A DNA stretch of 64,000 nucleotides from Leptobrachium leishanense (Eukaryota > Chordata > Amphibia > Anura > Megophryidae). The notes under the pieces were generated by a model, which ran no database searches, was not told where the DNA came from, and was given only the letters and a program-made list of their open reading frames with translations. The translations under genes were made by a program, and so were the position numbers. Shown here one piece after another: positions 11,877 through 23,529 of this stretch (positions are counted from its first letter, which is position 1; each line of letters starts with the position of its first letter). The stretch is from positions 85,649,877 to 85,713,876 of the forward strand of contig CM019063.1 of assembly GCA_009667805.1 (NCBI GenBank), in the 5' to 3' direction.

Positions 11877-13780
11877 CAGTGGCGACTCTAGGAACAATAT
11901 TTAGGGGGGGCAAAGATACCGCATTCAAAACTGGGGCGCACTAATATTTTCCACCACTAAATCAAACCACTGAATAAAACTAAGGGCCCTATCACCTGGT
12001 GTGAGCTAAAACACCATCGCTAAAGGAAAAGTTTAGCACGAGTCGCTAAAACTTAGTGCCTGACGACCTACTAACAGATCACCTTGAACCTTGTCCATGA
12101 ACAAGGTCGTTTGGCGCATGCTAGGAAAACTCTAAGACCCGGGCTGAGACCCAGCGCTAATGCAGTTGTGTACAGGATAGAACTGTTTTTTTTCCCAGTG
12201 CAGAGTGCCGGGCCATACCTACCCCTGCCCTCACAAGCTTGAATATGAACACATTCGGTGAATAACCTCACACCCCTGCATTATTAAAATCCTCCAAGGT
12301 GGCCGTATCATCCATGTTTTGATGCACACATATATTAAGGCTGATGGCATTGCATGATAAATGCCAGCCAACACCATGTAGAATCATTACACTGCATTTA
12401 ATAGATCCAAAAGGAAGGCCAGGTGAGCCACATTAACTTCCCTGCTGCTGCATATAAATAACACATGTTTCAGGGCAAGACTTATGTGTCCCTTTAAACT
12501 TGGTCCACACGGTCACCCTAATAATCACCCGCTTACATACTATGAATATCCCCCAGCATAAAATGTTTAAAATTAGGCAATATATTAGAATTAGGATATA
12601 TGTGGATAAAGGATACATTTATAATAGAGCCGACAGTAACAGCAACGACCATGCGAACCAAATCCATTGCTATGGTGTATGGGGCCAAGAGAACACCTGT
12701 GCTGCTTTCCTTTCAATTGCCTGTTAATTTTGGGGTGAGGATCTGGTTTTTCAGTTTTTTTGGAGTTAGCACCAGGGTTGAGCAGTAGGTAAAATGTTGC
12801 ATTTACCGCCCCTCAAAAAATTAGTGCTGGCACAAAGTGATCTGTGAGCTGCAAAAGCGCTAGAGATCTCTTGCGCTAGCCATGTTAAGTAAAGGATGCG
12901 GAAAGTACAGTAAGCTCGCGGTACAAATCACTAATAGCAACGCGCTAAGTGATTTTTCCCGTTTGTAGCGGGAGGCAAAGGATCTGTTGGTCCGGCGCTT
13001 GACTCGTTTAACCTGGCGCTAACGCAAAACCATGCCGACGCAAGGGTTAGCTCCCACCAGGTAATAGTGCCCTAAATAAGTATATATATATATATATATA
13101 CATAAGATTCCAAAACCCTAGAGTAACATGACGCAATGATACTTTTTGTTGTACCTGATACTTAAATTCAATATTTTATTTGCCGCAATTCGGCAGTTTT
13201 CGCTGAATGTCTACAGTGACCATTCGCTAAAATGGGAATTCTCTATATTTTGGCGAAATGAATTCCCCGACATGTGAAGAAAAGCAGAGGATCTAAAGAT
13301 GAATAGACCCTTTAGATTCTAACTTCCATAGTAACCCCTAAAATGCCATAAACCCAGGGAAATACAATAAAAATAATAAACAATGTGGCATTTAGCCTAC
13401 CCATTAACCCCTACAATGCCATTAATCAAGGAAAAAATAAAAACATGTATGCTGTTAGGGATGAAGCCTACCCATTAACCCTTAATATACAACTAAACTA
13501 AGGCAAAAACTAACGTAATACACAATGTAATGTATAGTACAGGAGGGGTGGGGTCGCGCCTATTCACACTGAATATGGTCATATTGGGTATCATTGGAAA
13601 GGCCAGAATCTGCCCTAACCAACGACACCTAGATCGTCCATATACGATGCACAGGGACGGAGATATAGCGAATAAGTGGAGGAAGCTGGATGCTGATTTT
13701 TGGTGGGGGGGCACATGGGGGGCAAGGAATAACCTAGGGGGGGCAACTGCCCCCCTTGTCCCCCTGTAGAGTCGCCTCTG
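11877..13780. mobile_element. hAT-type non-autonomous element carrying a nested element
   Basis: An 8-bp duplication CGCTATTA lies at 11869-11876 and 13781-13788. Ends are CAGTGGCGACTCTAGG and TAGAGTCGCCTCTG, with G-rich and C-rich blocks just inside. Without the nested 11984-13072 insertion it would be about 0.8 kb and match the copy at 2577-3162. It encodes no protein that I recognise. Confidence 0.85.
11984..13072. mobile_element. Inner PIF/Harbinger-like element, TAA target
   Basis: Flanked by TAA on both sides (11981-11983 and 13073-13075), with inverted ends GGGCCCTATCACCTGGTG and CACCAGGTAATAGTGCCC. The related hAT copy at 2577-3162 shows the unoccupied site: there GAAAGTTAAGTATATA is continuous around 2688-2703 where this copy is split. 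Same family as the outer layer 11195-13854 and as 61541-62218. No transposase frame. Confidence 0.8.
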
Positions 13781-13854
13781 CGCTATTACCTCAGTTAACC
13801 TAGTGCTAACGATCACGTATGTGAGCGCTAGCGTTAAAGAGGTGATAGGGCCCA

Positions 13855-14580
13855 TAAACTGTAAATAATTTCAATATATTCTTAAATACTCACCAAGTGA
13901 TCCACAAAGTGTAAGATATCATCTTTGGTAATATAAGTTAAAAATATACAAGTGAAAATAAAACCTCAAAATTTAACCATTTTAAGGGACACTCCATGAG
14001 TGCCAATAAGATTAATTAAGTGATTGAGACGAGATGGTCATCTCCTTCCCCTTAAAAATCTGTACTATATGGGGCTTCCCTTGTTTTACCTTTTAAGTCA
14101 AGCCCCTCTCAGTTGGGGTGTGTGTGTTACTTTATTACACCCCAATTCGCTAATTTCTGCTAATTCTATGTGGGTTCACAGTCAATCAAATAGGGAAAGT
14201 TCAAAGTGAAGAGAACTTAACCCTGCTTGATATTTTAAATCATTTTATTTATAAATACTCATCACTAAACATTATTCTAGATGTTTCTCCATCTCAGTCC
14301 TGTCCTCTGCTGTCACATCTAATTGACCACTCAGCACATCACTTATGCCGGGCAATATTCAGAGGTTGCCAGGATGACTCAGATTTTGCCCAGAATCGCA
14401 CGCCTGCATTAGCCTTTTCTAGGTCATCGCATTGCACATATTTCTACTTATGTTTTCTGATAGACGGGAAATGCTGCGTTATTTTGTGTGCGCCTGTGCG
14501 GGTACTTATGTGTCACATTGAGCAGCGTTGGTAAACTGCTTTGTTTGTATTAAACTGAAGTAATTCGGAAGGGTTATTAT
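13855..14580. other. Sequence without recognised features
   Basis: AT-rich and apparently single-copy within this window. No exon-like conservation or element ends were seen. Confidence 0.4.
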
Positions 14581-14650
14581 TCTTTATTTATAAAGCGTTC
14601 GTATATTACGCAGCGCTGTACAATGGGCACAATATAGACAAGGTTACAAT

Positions 14651-16919
14651 TAGGGATGGGCTGGTGGTTCGATTCGAACATTGCCCGTTCGGCGAACATC
14701 GAACATTTCCACGTGTTCGCCCACAATGCACTTTTTCACTGGCCTGAAGCCTGTAATTGGCTACAGCCTTGCACCTGACCACAGGTCAGGTGCAAGACTA
14801 TGCCAATCAGGGCTCAGAGTCCTGATTGGGCAAATTTTGCCCAATCATTGGCTCACAGAGCTAAGTCCCGCAGCACACTATATAAGGCTTCCCCGCAGCC
14901 CCAGCGTGTTTTTTTTTTGCAGGAGTGAGGAGATTGTTCTTTTATGTGTGTCTCACAGACATCTAGCAGATTTCTGTGAATTGTAATCTGTGTCTTCTCA
15001 CTGCCAGCTATTGGGGTCTCACTTTCTTCTAGCAGATATCTGCGAATTGTAATCTGTGTCTTCTCACTGCCAGTTATCAGGGGTCCCACATACTTCTAGC
15101 AGATATCTGGGAATTGTAATCTGTGTCTTCTCACTGCCAGCTATCAGGGGGTCCCATATACTTCTAGCAGATATTTGGGGATTCCTCAAGGGAGGGTTTT
15201 GTGTCCCCAGAAACCCAAGGACTATATACGTGGCTGGGAGGAGGTAGTGCACGATTCGGTCATCCTCAACGACCAGGAACACTCTGAAGCTAATGCCACC
15301 TCCAACCTACGCTGCATGGGCTCCCTTATCCTGCAAAGCCTGCTAAAGGATTCGTGCTATCAAGGAGAGAGATCATTACTGGTTGGCAACCCTTCTTGAT
15401 CCACGATACAAGGGTAAGGTTGCAGAGCTCATCCTGCCCTCACAGAGGGAGCACAGAGTGAAACAACTTGAGGACGCTCTAAAGCAACACTTGTGTAACA
15501 CCTTTCCAGGCACTGGTAGGTTACCAAGTGATGACACAGGTGCTTCTGAGGCTGCGAATGATCAGAGGAAGAGCGGTGAAGGCTGGGGCCGCTTGACTGA
15601 TGCCTTTTTAAAAAAATTTAGTCCACGACGCCCAGGGACGTCAAATGTAGGCACCCATTGCCAGCGTCTTCACCATATGGTGCAGGACTACCTAGGGGCA
15701 AGGGCAGACCTGGATACTTTTACAGCAGATGATCCACTGGCTTACTGGGTGTTGAGATTGGATCACTGGCCGGAACTTAGCCAATATGCTATGGAGACAC
15801 TAGGTTGCCCTTCATCCAGCGTGCTTTCTGAAAGGACGTTCAGTGCAGCTGGAGGTTTTGTCACGGACAAAAGAGTGCGTCTGTCCACCGACTCTGTAGA
15901 CCAGCTGACATTTATAAAAATGAATCAGTCCTGGATCAGCAGCTATCACTCCCCTGATGCTGATGTAACTGAATAGATCGGGGATCTCTTCTGCATTCCC
16001 AAAACCTCCACGACTGCACTCTTCCACAATACCTCAGAGGGGTTACGGTGTGAAGGCACTAGCTGGCACAAAAGGCAAAATATTTGGGTGCACTGACGCC
16101 TGTACCAGATTCATATCATTTTAATATTTGACCGCAGGGTCCAACCCTGCACTCTTCCACAATACCACAGAGGGGTTACTTACGGTGTGAAGGCACTTGC
16201 TGCCACCAAAGGCACAATATTTGGGTGCACTGTCACTGACGCCTATACCAGATTCAAATCATTTTAATATTGGACCGCAGGGTCCAACCCTGCACTCTTC
16301 CACAATACCACAGAGGGGTTACGGTGTGACGGCACTAAAGGCCCAATTTTAAAGCACCTATTGTTACTTTCATCCAAAGCCTGCATAAGTTTCACCATAA
16401 TTTAGCCCAAAAAAATCACTAAACTTGTTCTGCGTGTCCTAAACCGTCTCCTCTTTTCATACAGGCTGCCACCCCAAGCAGTTGTTTATGAATAGATTAA
16501 AGGAAAACCATTTACCGTCATTTGAAATGTAATTTTTTTGTTTTTAAATGTTTCTATACATCCTACAAATCCGCCACTTCACAGGCAGGTTATGGGGACC
16601 TCCTAGGCACGATATTTGAAGGAATTTTTCATTTTTTTTCTTAACCTTTATTTCATGGAAAACTCACTGTTTCTTTAAAAACTTTTTTTTAAACTTTTTG
16701 TCCTTGTTCCCTGTTCCCCAGGGCACTACCCGGACCCCCATACACCTTTTATGGCAAATATCTAGCATATATGCCCTCTTAGAGGGCACTCTAAAAATCG
16801 AACGTTCGGGTCCCATTGACTTGCATTGAGTTCGGATCGTGTTCGTGTCCGAACTCGAACTTTTGAAATTGTTCAAGTTTGAATGCGAACCGAACACGGG
16901 GGTGTTCGGCTCATCCCTA
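14651..16919 (+). mobile_element. hAT element, internally deleted copy
   Basis: Perfect 8-bp duplication GTTACAAT (14643-14650 and 16920-16927). Termini TAGGGATGGGC and GCTCATCCCTA, followed inside by TTCGGGC-rich blocks, are shared with the long copy at 53393-58781. About 15175 marks a deletion junction: 5' subterminal repeats of about 65 bp (14935-15175) run straight into the last third of the transposase gene. The 3' side has about 150-bp tandem repeats built around CTGCACTCTTCCACAATACC. It is non-autonomous and could only have moved using transposase from a complete relative. Confidence 0.9.
15185..15976 (+). pseudogene. hAT transposase C-terminal remnant
   Basis: Encodes the C-terminal third of a hAT transposase of the BED/ZBED-like type, in two frames: a leading segment around 15185-15370, then a 197-residue frame from 15383 to 15976. 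Visible family features are the ATLLDPRYKGKV block and the dimerisation region with DPLAYWVLR, PSSSVLSERTFSAAG and TDKRVRLS. The catalytic core lies in the deleted part. Relative to 53393-58781 it keeps 8 bp after the TDSVD codons that the longer copy has lost, so its C terminus is the more intact one (ending DADVTE). Confidence 0.8.
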
Positions 16920-17155
16920 GTTACAATACAATGAACAACATTTTGACAAACCAGTACGGGAGGAAACGAGGGCCCTATTCCCACGGAAACTCATAATCTA
17001 GAAGGGCTGAGGGTGGAAACAAGAGGGATGGCCTGCAAAGTGGGGGGGGGGGTGGACTGCAAGGTGGGAGTGATGGAAGGGTTAGTTATCTTCCACTATA
17101 TTCTATGTCTCGATATAAAATGTACATATTTTTTTCGTTTTGTCATTGCTTCTAG

Positions 17156-17253
17156 ATGGAAGACCTTTAACGCTAGAGGAGATATGGCAAAGAGTTCATG
17201 ACTGCTACAAACCTCGTTTATTAAATGGGCCATGGGAAACCATAACACAACAA
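17156..17253 (+). CDS. ATG10: ATG10 coding exon (E2-like fold, before the active site)
   Basis: This 98-bp exon has a strong acceptor (T-rich tract then TTCTAG) and donor (GTAAGAG). It starts with two bases that finish an Asp codon and continues with 32 codons beginning GRPLTLEEIW and ending GPWETITQQ. It matches the vertebrate ATG10 segment just upstream of the catalytic cysteine. ATG10 is the E2-like enzyme that takes ATG12 from ATG7 and conjugates it to ATG5 in the cytosol during autophagosome formation. The visible match to human ATG10, from family knowledge, includes the RPLTL, W, H-CYK, RLL-GPW and TITQQ positions. Earlier exons were not found in the window. The exon joins in phase to 35382. 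Confidence 0.93.
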
Positions 17254-17611
17254 GTAAGAGAATTTTTTACAAGTCGGACATGATCAAGTTTATGAACATC
17301 CAAACAGCAACCATTAATTTCTGTATATGACAATACCTGAAGAAGGGTTAACATCTATATATATAAACGCGAAAGTCCTGACTGACTGACTCATCAACGC
17401 CCAGCTGAAACCGCTTAACCTAGGAACGTGAAATTTTGAAGGTGCACTGTTTTTATGATATAGGCACCCACTAAGGAAGGATTTTTTGATTTTTTTTTTT
17501 TCACCCCCTAAGGGGCAGCCCTTAGGGGGTGAAAAAGGGGGTTGAATATTTTAAACAGGATACCTATAGCTCAAAAACAGAAGATGTTACAGATGTGAAA
17601 ATCAGTATTTA

Positions 17612-18030
17612 GGCTAAGGTAAGACGAAAGCAGTTTTAACGTGCGTTTAGCCGCACGAAATCACGGCCGTGCTAGCAGCAAATGACGTCCAATGCCTGGG
17701 AACATACGACGAACGGCCGCACGAAAGTTCGTCCGCGCAACGCAAGTGGCAAACGAACGCATTTTTTCGAGAACGTCAAACCACTACTACTGACGTACAG
17801 AGTGCGCTGCGGCCGCATAGCGGCGTGATTGGGAGACGTCAGACGCTGCACACGTCCGGCCAACATAACGTCCAGATGCAAAAAGTGTTTTATTGATGAT
17901 CCGTACAAAATCACGGACGAAAATGCGCATCGTATGACCGCTATCGCGTATTCCGTGAAAAAATACGTCCATTCGTTCGAACGCACTTTTTCACGGACAA
18001 CGTGAAAAATGAGTTCGTCTGACCCTAGCC
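17612..18030. mobile_element. PIF/Harbinger-like MITE, copy B, with proven TTA target
   Basis: 419 bp, bordered by TTA on both sides (17609-17611 and 18031-18033). Its ends, GGCTAAGGTAAGACGAA and TTCGTCTGACCCTAGCC, match copy A at 4878-5293. It sits inside one repeat module of the Helitron-like element. The uninterrupted modules nearby read GTATTTAGATTCGTC (for example near 19299 and 19452), so the pre-insertion site and the 3-bp duplication can be read directly. Confidence 0.92.
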
Positions 18031-18106
18031 TTAGATTCGTCTTGAAAAAAAAACAAAACACGTATTTTACCGTTTTTCAAAAATTCGACTGGGGGGCGAA
18101 AAAAGG

Positions 18107-18780
18107 GGGTTGAATATTTTAAATATTTTAAACACGATATCTATATCTTAAAAATAGAAGATGTTACAGACGTGAAAATCGGTATTTAGATTCTTCTTGA
18201 AAAACAAAAAAACCCATTTTACCATTTTCTGAAAATTCCTTGGGGGGCATAAAGGGGGGTTGAATACTTTTATCATAAATGCGAAAGTCCTGACTGACTA
18301 ATTGACTCCTCAACGCCCAGCTGAAACCGTTTAACCTAGGAATGTGAAATTTTGAAGGTGCACTGTTTTTATGATGTGGGTACCCACTAAGGAAGGATTT
18401 TTGGAAACTCCGCCCCTAAGGGGGTGAAAAAGGGGGTTGAATATTTTAAATATTTTAAACACGATATCTATATCTTAAAAATAGAAGATGTTACAGACGT
18501 GAAAATCGGTATTTAGATTCTTCTTGAAAAACAAAAAAACCCATTTTACCATTTTCTGAAAATTCCTTGGGGGGCATAAAGGGGGGGTTGAATACTTTTA
18601 TCATAAATGCGAAAGTCCTGACTGACTAATTGACTCCTCAACGCCCAGCTGAAACCGTTTAACCTAGGAATGTGAAATTTTGAAGGTGCACTGTTTTTAT
18701 GATGTGGGTACCCACTAAGGAAGGATTTTTGGAAACTCCGCCCCTAAGGGGGTGAAAAAGGGGGTTGAATATTTTAAACA
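18107..18780. repeat. Recent tandem duplication, 328-bp period
   Basis: 18283-18610 is followed by a nearly identical block starting at 18611. The segment before 18283 (from about 18107) also equals the end part of the next unit. The identity is much higher than among other modules of the same Helitron-like element, so this duplication postdates the general divergence of the array. Confidence 0.75.
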
Positions 18781-20927
18781 CGATACCTATATCTCAAAAG
18801 CAGAAAATGTTACAGACGTGAAAATCGGTATTTAGATTCTTCTTGAAAAATAAAAAAAACACGTATTTTACCGTTTTTCAAAAATTCAAGTGGGGGGCAA
18901 ATAAGGGGGGTTGAATATTTTAAGTATTTTAAACCGGATACCTATATCTTAAAAACAGAAGATGGTACAGACGTGAAAATCGGTATTTAGATTCAACTTG
19001 ACGAAAAAAAAAAAAAACACGTATTTTAACATTTTCTGAAAATTCCTTGGGGGGGCAAAAAGGGGGTTGAATACTTTTATCATAAACGCGAAAGTCCTGA
19101 CTGACTGACTCATCAATGCTCAGCTGAAACCGTTTAACCTAGGAACGTGAAATTTTGAAGGTGCACTGTTTTTATGATGTAGGCGCCCACTAAGGAAGGA
19201 TTTTTGGAAAATCCACCCATAAGGGGGTTGAATATTTTAAACAGGATACCTATAGCTCAGAAAAAAAAACAGAAGATGCTACAGATGTGAAAATCGGTAT
19301 TTAGATTCGTCTTGAAAAATAAAAAAACACGTATTTTACCGTTTTTCAAAAATCCAAGTGGGGGGGCAAAAAAAGGGGGTTGAATATTTTAAATATTTTA
19401 AACAGGATACCTGTATCTCCAAAACCGACAATGTTACAGTCCTGAAAATTGGTATTTAGATTCGTCTTGAAAAATAAAACACGTATTTTACCATGTTCTG
19501 AAAATTCCTTGGGGGGGCAAAAAGGGGGGGTTGAATACTTTTATCAGTATACCTGTATTTCAAAAACCAAAGCCGTTCAAAAACCGTGAAATTTGATATT
19601 TACAATCTTCGTGAAAAAAAACAAACATGTTTTTCTGCCATTTTCCACAAATCCAATTGGGGGGGGGGTCGGGGAAAGGGGTCTGAATATTTTTATCATT
19701 ATACCTATATTTCAAAAACCAAAGATGTTACGGGTGTGAAATTTGGTATTTACAATCTTCTTGAAAAATAAAAACAGGTGTTTTGCCATTTTCCAAAAAT
19801 CCCAAGTGGGTTTGGGTGAAAAAAGGGGGGGCTGAATACTTTTAAACAGGATACCTATATCTCAAAAACAGAAGATGTTACATACGTGAAAATTGGTATT
19901 TAGATTCGTCTTGAGAAACAAAAAAAACACCTATTTTACCATTTTCCAAAAAATTCAGTGGGAGGGGGCAAAAAGGGGGGTTGAATACTTTTATCAGTAT
20001 ACCTATATTTCAAAAACCAAAGATGTTACAGGTGTGAAATTTGGTATTTACAATCTTCGTGAAAAAAACCAAACCTGTGTTTTGCATTTTCCACAAATCC
20101 AAATAGGGGGGGGGGGGGGTCGAGGGAAAGGGGTCTGAATACCTTTATCAGTATATCTATAGTTCAAAAACCAAGGTGTTACAGGTGTGAAATTTGATAT
20201 TTACAATCTTCGTGCAAAAAAAACATTTGCAACAAATCAAATTGGGGGGGTCGGGGAAAGGGGTCTGAATATTTTTATCATTATACCTATATTTCCAAAA
20301 ACCAAAGATGTTACAGGTGTGAAATCTGGCACTTACAATCTTCTTGAAAAATAAAAAACACATGCTTTTCCATTTTCCAAGAATCCTACGTGGTGGGTGA
20401 AAAAAGGGTGTGTGACTACTTTTCAACAGGATACCTATATCTCAAAAACAGAAGATGTTACAGACGTGAAAAATGGTATTTAGATTCGTCTTGAAAATAA
20501 AACACACGTACTTTACCATTTTCCAAAAATCCAGTGGGGGGCAAAAAGGGGATGAATACCTTTATCACTATACCTATATTTCAAAAACCAATGATGTTAC
20601 AGGTGTGCAATTCGATATTTACAATCTTCGTGCAAAAAAAAACAAACCTGTTTTACCATTTTCCGAAAATCCAGTTAAGGGGGTGGAGGAAAAGGATGTG
20701 AATACTTTTAGCAGTATAAATATATTTCAAAAACCAAAGATGTTACAGGTGTGAAATTCGGCACTTACATTCTTCTTGAAAAATAAAAAAAACACGTGTT
20801 TTACAATTTTCCAAAAATACCAAGTGGGGGGGGGGGGTTTCTACCAAAAAAACCTCAAGTTTCTTTTAAAATACAATTTGGATAAATCCTAAAATCCACG
20901 CGAGCGAAGCCGCGGGCAAAAGATAGT

Positions 20928-23308
20928 TGTATATAAAGACCAAGGACAAGGTGCAACGCAAACCCCTAGAATGGGTTGCTGGTGATTGCAAACCCACTTC
21001 TCTATGTCAGACCGTAAGAACCACAGTGTTGTCAAATGACAACTTTGTACACACACAATGGTTGTATCTTCACTTCTTCCCAATCTCAGCACATGCATAA
21101 AAAAAATATAAAAAACAAGCCTAGCATAACAGTACACAGAAGGTATTCTTCCAGACTTCCACTCACATTGTTTTGAGCCAGTCTGTGTATAGCGCCTGTG
21201 GGTTTTGTCTCTCACTCTTCTCGGTGCCACACCACACCTATAGCATGTCATTCCTTGGTGATCCACAGCCTCTCTCCGGACAGGATATATGCAGAGATTA
21301 AAAAAAATGATATAAAGGGACCCCCCCCCCCCGTGCGATACTGTAAATGGTTAAAAATATATAAATAGTGCATCAGCACACTTATATTCTCGAGAGCCCT
21401 CTTGGCTCTCATAGTGCACCTCTGGGTCATTTGCTGGTGACCTTACCACCTTCTCAAAGATTCCTTGGCTGCAAGTGGTTCCGTTCTTATTGGCAGCACC
21501 CAGAACACTTGTTCCTTTGTAAAAATAACTGTTATGTAAAAATATGTAGGGGGAAAAGGGCAACTTTGTCATGAAAAAATTACACATGCGTGCCATTTTT
21601 TTTCTCCAATAAGGACCATATTAGTAAAATGGTCTAAATGGTGTAAAGATCTATCAACTGAGACACCATATAACATGATGAATTTCATGGTACTGAGGGA
21701 CTTTTCTTCCAATGTTTAATAGGTAATATTAATTGATAAATGATTGTACAGTTTATGATTGATATTGCTATCATGTCTTCTGGTAAATGGAGGTACCCAG
21801 TGGTAGACGTAGGGATTCTTTCAACGTTTTCACTGTTAAAAGAAAAACCTAAAGGGACTATTCACTAACCAGTGTTGTGGCACCAAAGTTCACCGTAATT
21901 GCAAACCGTAAAAATCCCTGTTGTTGCAACTATGGCAAAGTTCGGCTACCCAGAGAATCAAAACTCAACAATGGCAAGCGATAGTGCTGCAAACAGTGAA
22001 CAAAGATAAATATACTAAGGCAACTTTAAAGTGGTGATCTCCATTGAACTCCAATAAAGAGTACGTTGAAAACAATGGTAAAAACAATGATGGGCAATTT
22101 CGTCTGACACACTGGTGAAAACTATGGTGGCATCTGCGCTACATTACTTTGATAGAAACTACAATGGAAACCCCATTGAAAAGTACGCTGAGGACTATGC
22201 TAGAAAACTATCAGGACTATACACTAAAGGTGAAATCAGGAGAATTGGCAGGAAAAGTGTAATATCTAGGTCGAAATAGCCAAACCTGTAAAAAAAGAAC
22301 TTTTTAAAAATTCTCCCATTTATCTCACTTTCCAAATAGTCTATTTGGTCTAGATTGGAGTATTGGCAGGAGAAGAGAACAGAGTTTCACCTTTAATGAA
22401 TAGACCCGTATGTTGGAAAGACTGGTGAAAAGTATGGCGAACTACAGTGGAAATTCCCTACATGGTGAATTCCGTGTAGTTTCACCTTAGTTCACCAACC
22501 ATAGTTCTCAGGAGATCACTGAAGTAGATCCACCCTTCTTTCATTAAAAGATTGGTGGAATGCAAATAACCTCTTAGGGCAGTGTTTCCCAACCCTGGTC
22601 CTCAAGTCCTCCTAACAGGCCAGGTTTTAAGGATCACCTCGGGGAAATGCAGACTGAATCCTGCAATCACTGAGCAGCAAATCATATCACCTGTGCTGTA
22701 CTTCAGATATCTGGCAAACCTGGGTTGTTAACGGGTATTGGAAGGACAGGGTTGAGAAACAACATCTTACAACTTAGGTGATGGATTATGCTACAAATAA
22801 AACGTGGATTTCAGGTATATAATGAAGCATTGGAGGTGGTTTTCCCTTGTTTTTCTATGCACTTTTTTGAAGCACATTGGCTAAACACCAGAATCACAAA
22901 AGGTGCATGATTTTTCATAAGAAAATCGACTTGCGGTCATTGCTTTTTGCCCATTCTATACAACTTAAACACAATTTCTGAACGGGTTTTCACCTTTGGA
23001 AACTCTTTCACAGATCGTCTTGGAATACCATGGTGAGTTGTAATGGCTGTCTGATGACTTGCTGTAATCAATACACCTCCTACTATCACACTGCTCCGTT
23101 TGAATAGGACCTAGAATAGGATTTTGACAGTTTTAGCAAATAATGCATTATATGGTCCTAAAATTATCAATATTTTGTGTGCTGCTTGTCACTTTTGCTC
23201 TCTGGTCCTTGACATACATTCAGAATGATTTTCTGTGACTACCAAGATGCTGTCTGAATTGTGAAATAGAATAATATAGTAAGAAAGTCTGAGTTTGAGT
23301 GAAATTAT
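20928..23308. other. ATG10: Intron sequence with repeat remnants
   Basis: No exon recognised. 21855-22510 is mosaic (CACCGTAA, GGTGAATTCC and related motifs), probably decayed non-autonomous elements. 22255-22420 is a degraded relative of the hairpin at 23309-23490. 22132-22170 (GCGCTACATTACTTTGATAG) recurs at 23846-23880. There is a poly-C tract at 21322-21332. Confidence 0.45.
22579..22775. mobile_element. Degraded hAT MITE, CAGTGTTTCCCAA family
   Basis: The left end reads CAGTGTTTCCCAACC and the right end GGTTGAGAAACA, inverted. The interior shares GATATCTG, AGCAGCAAATCATATCACCTG and neighbouring blocks, in opposite orientation, with the intact copy at 59053-59234. The target duplication is no longer clear, so edges are approximate. 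Confidence 0.65.
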
Positions 23309-23490
23309 CAGGGTTATTCAGAGAGCGGTGAAAAGCGGGAGAATGACTGGAGAATGGAAAATTCTAGGTCAAAATATCCAAACCAGAAAAATTCTCCCAT
23401 TCATCTCACTTTCCAAATCCGCTATTTTGACCTAGAATTTTCCATTCTCCAGTCATTCTCCTGCTTTTCACCGCTCTCTGAATAACCCTG
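23309..23490. repeat. 182-bp near-perfect hairpin MITE
   Basis: Arms of about 68 bp start CAGGGTTATTCAGAGAGCGG and end with the complement, leaving a loop of about 45 bp. Only a few mismatches were seen between arms. Decayed relatives at 3486-3612 and 22255-22420 show it is an interspersed family. No clear target duplication, so the superfamily is not assigned. Confidence 0.75.
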
Positions 23491-23529
23491 CTAATCTTTT
23501 TTCTGCACACTTATCTTCCTGGTTGCACT

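Larger units (their letters stand above)
11195..13854. mobile_element. Outer PIF/Harbinger-like element, interrupted
   Basis: The outermost layer of a three-level nest. The left end is TGGCCCTATTACTATC and the right end is GGTGATAGGGCCCA, inverted versions of the GGGCCCTATCACC terminus of the inner element at 11984-13072 and of 61541-62218. TTA precedes and TAA follows, so the 3-bp duplication is imperfect or misplaced by a base. A hAT element (11877-13780) splits it close to its right end, leaving about 680 bp at left and 66 bp at right. No transposase frame. Confidence 0.6.
14581..17000 (-). mobile_element. L2-type LINE 3' fragment, reverse, split by a hAT element
   Basis: 14581-14642 reads TTTATTTATAAAGCG followed by an ACAATGG motif, and 16928-17000 continues it. 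In reverse complement this is the 3' end typical of amphibian L2-like elements (GCGCTTTATAAATAAAG). Similar reverse tails occur at 61255-61440. The hAT element at 14651-16919 interrupts it, which makes the LINE the older insertion. Confidence 0.6.
17354..20926. mobile_element. Helitron-like non-autonomous element with internal tandem repeats
   Basis: The left boundary is A followed by TCTATATATATAAACGCG. The right boundary is a hairpin formed by CCACGCG and CGCGGG around AGCGAAGC (20896-20916, six paired bases with one bulged A), then ATAG and T at 20927. A 5' TC start, a GC hairpin about ten bases from the 3' end, a near-CTRR end and insertion between A and T are Helitron marks; one base of CTRR differs. 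The interior repeats two modules: a GAAAGTCCTGACTGACT module at 17371, 18283, 18611 and 19090, and many diverged copies of a TACCTATATCTCAAAAACAG module. No Rep/helicase gene. Confidence 0.55.

Noticed and set aside
1..17155. Upstream ATG10 exons
   Set aside because: I looked for the segment preceding the Asp-Gly-Arg-Pro junction and for the N-terminal part and saw none; they are probably outside the window.
17354..20926. Regularly spaced repeats resembling a CRISPR array
   Set aside because: Units are long, diverged and head-to-tail with no uniform spacers, and the window is vertebrate.
20889..21266. 125-codon minus-strand open frame
   Set aside because: It runs across the right end of the Helitron-like element into unrelated intron and matches no known protein.
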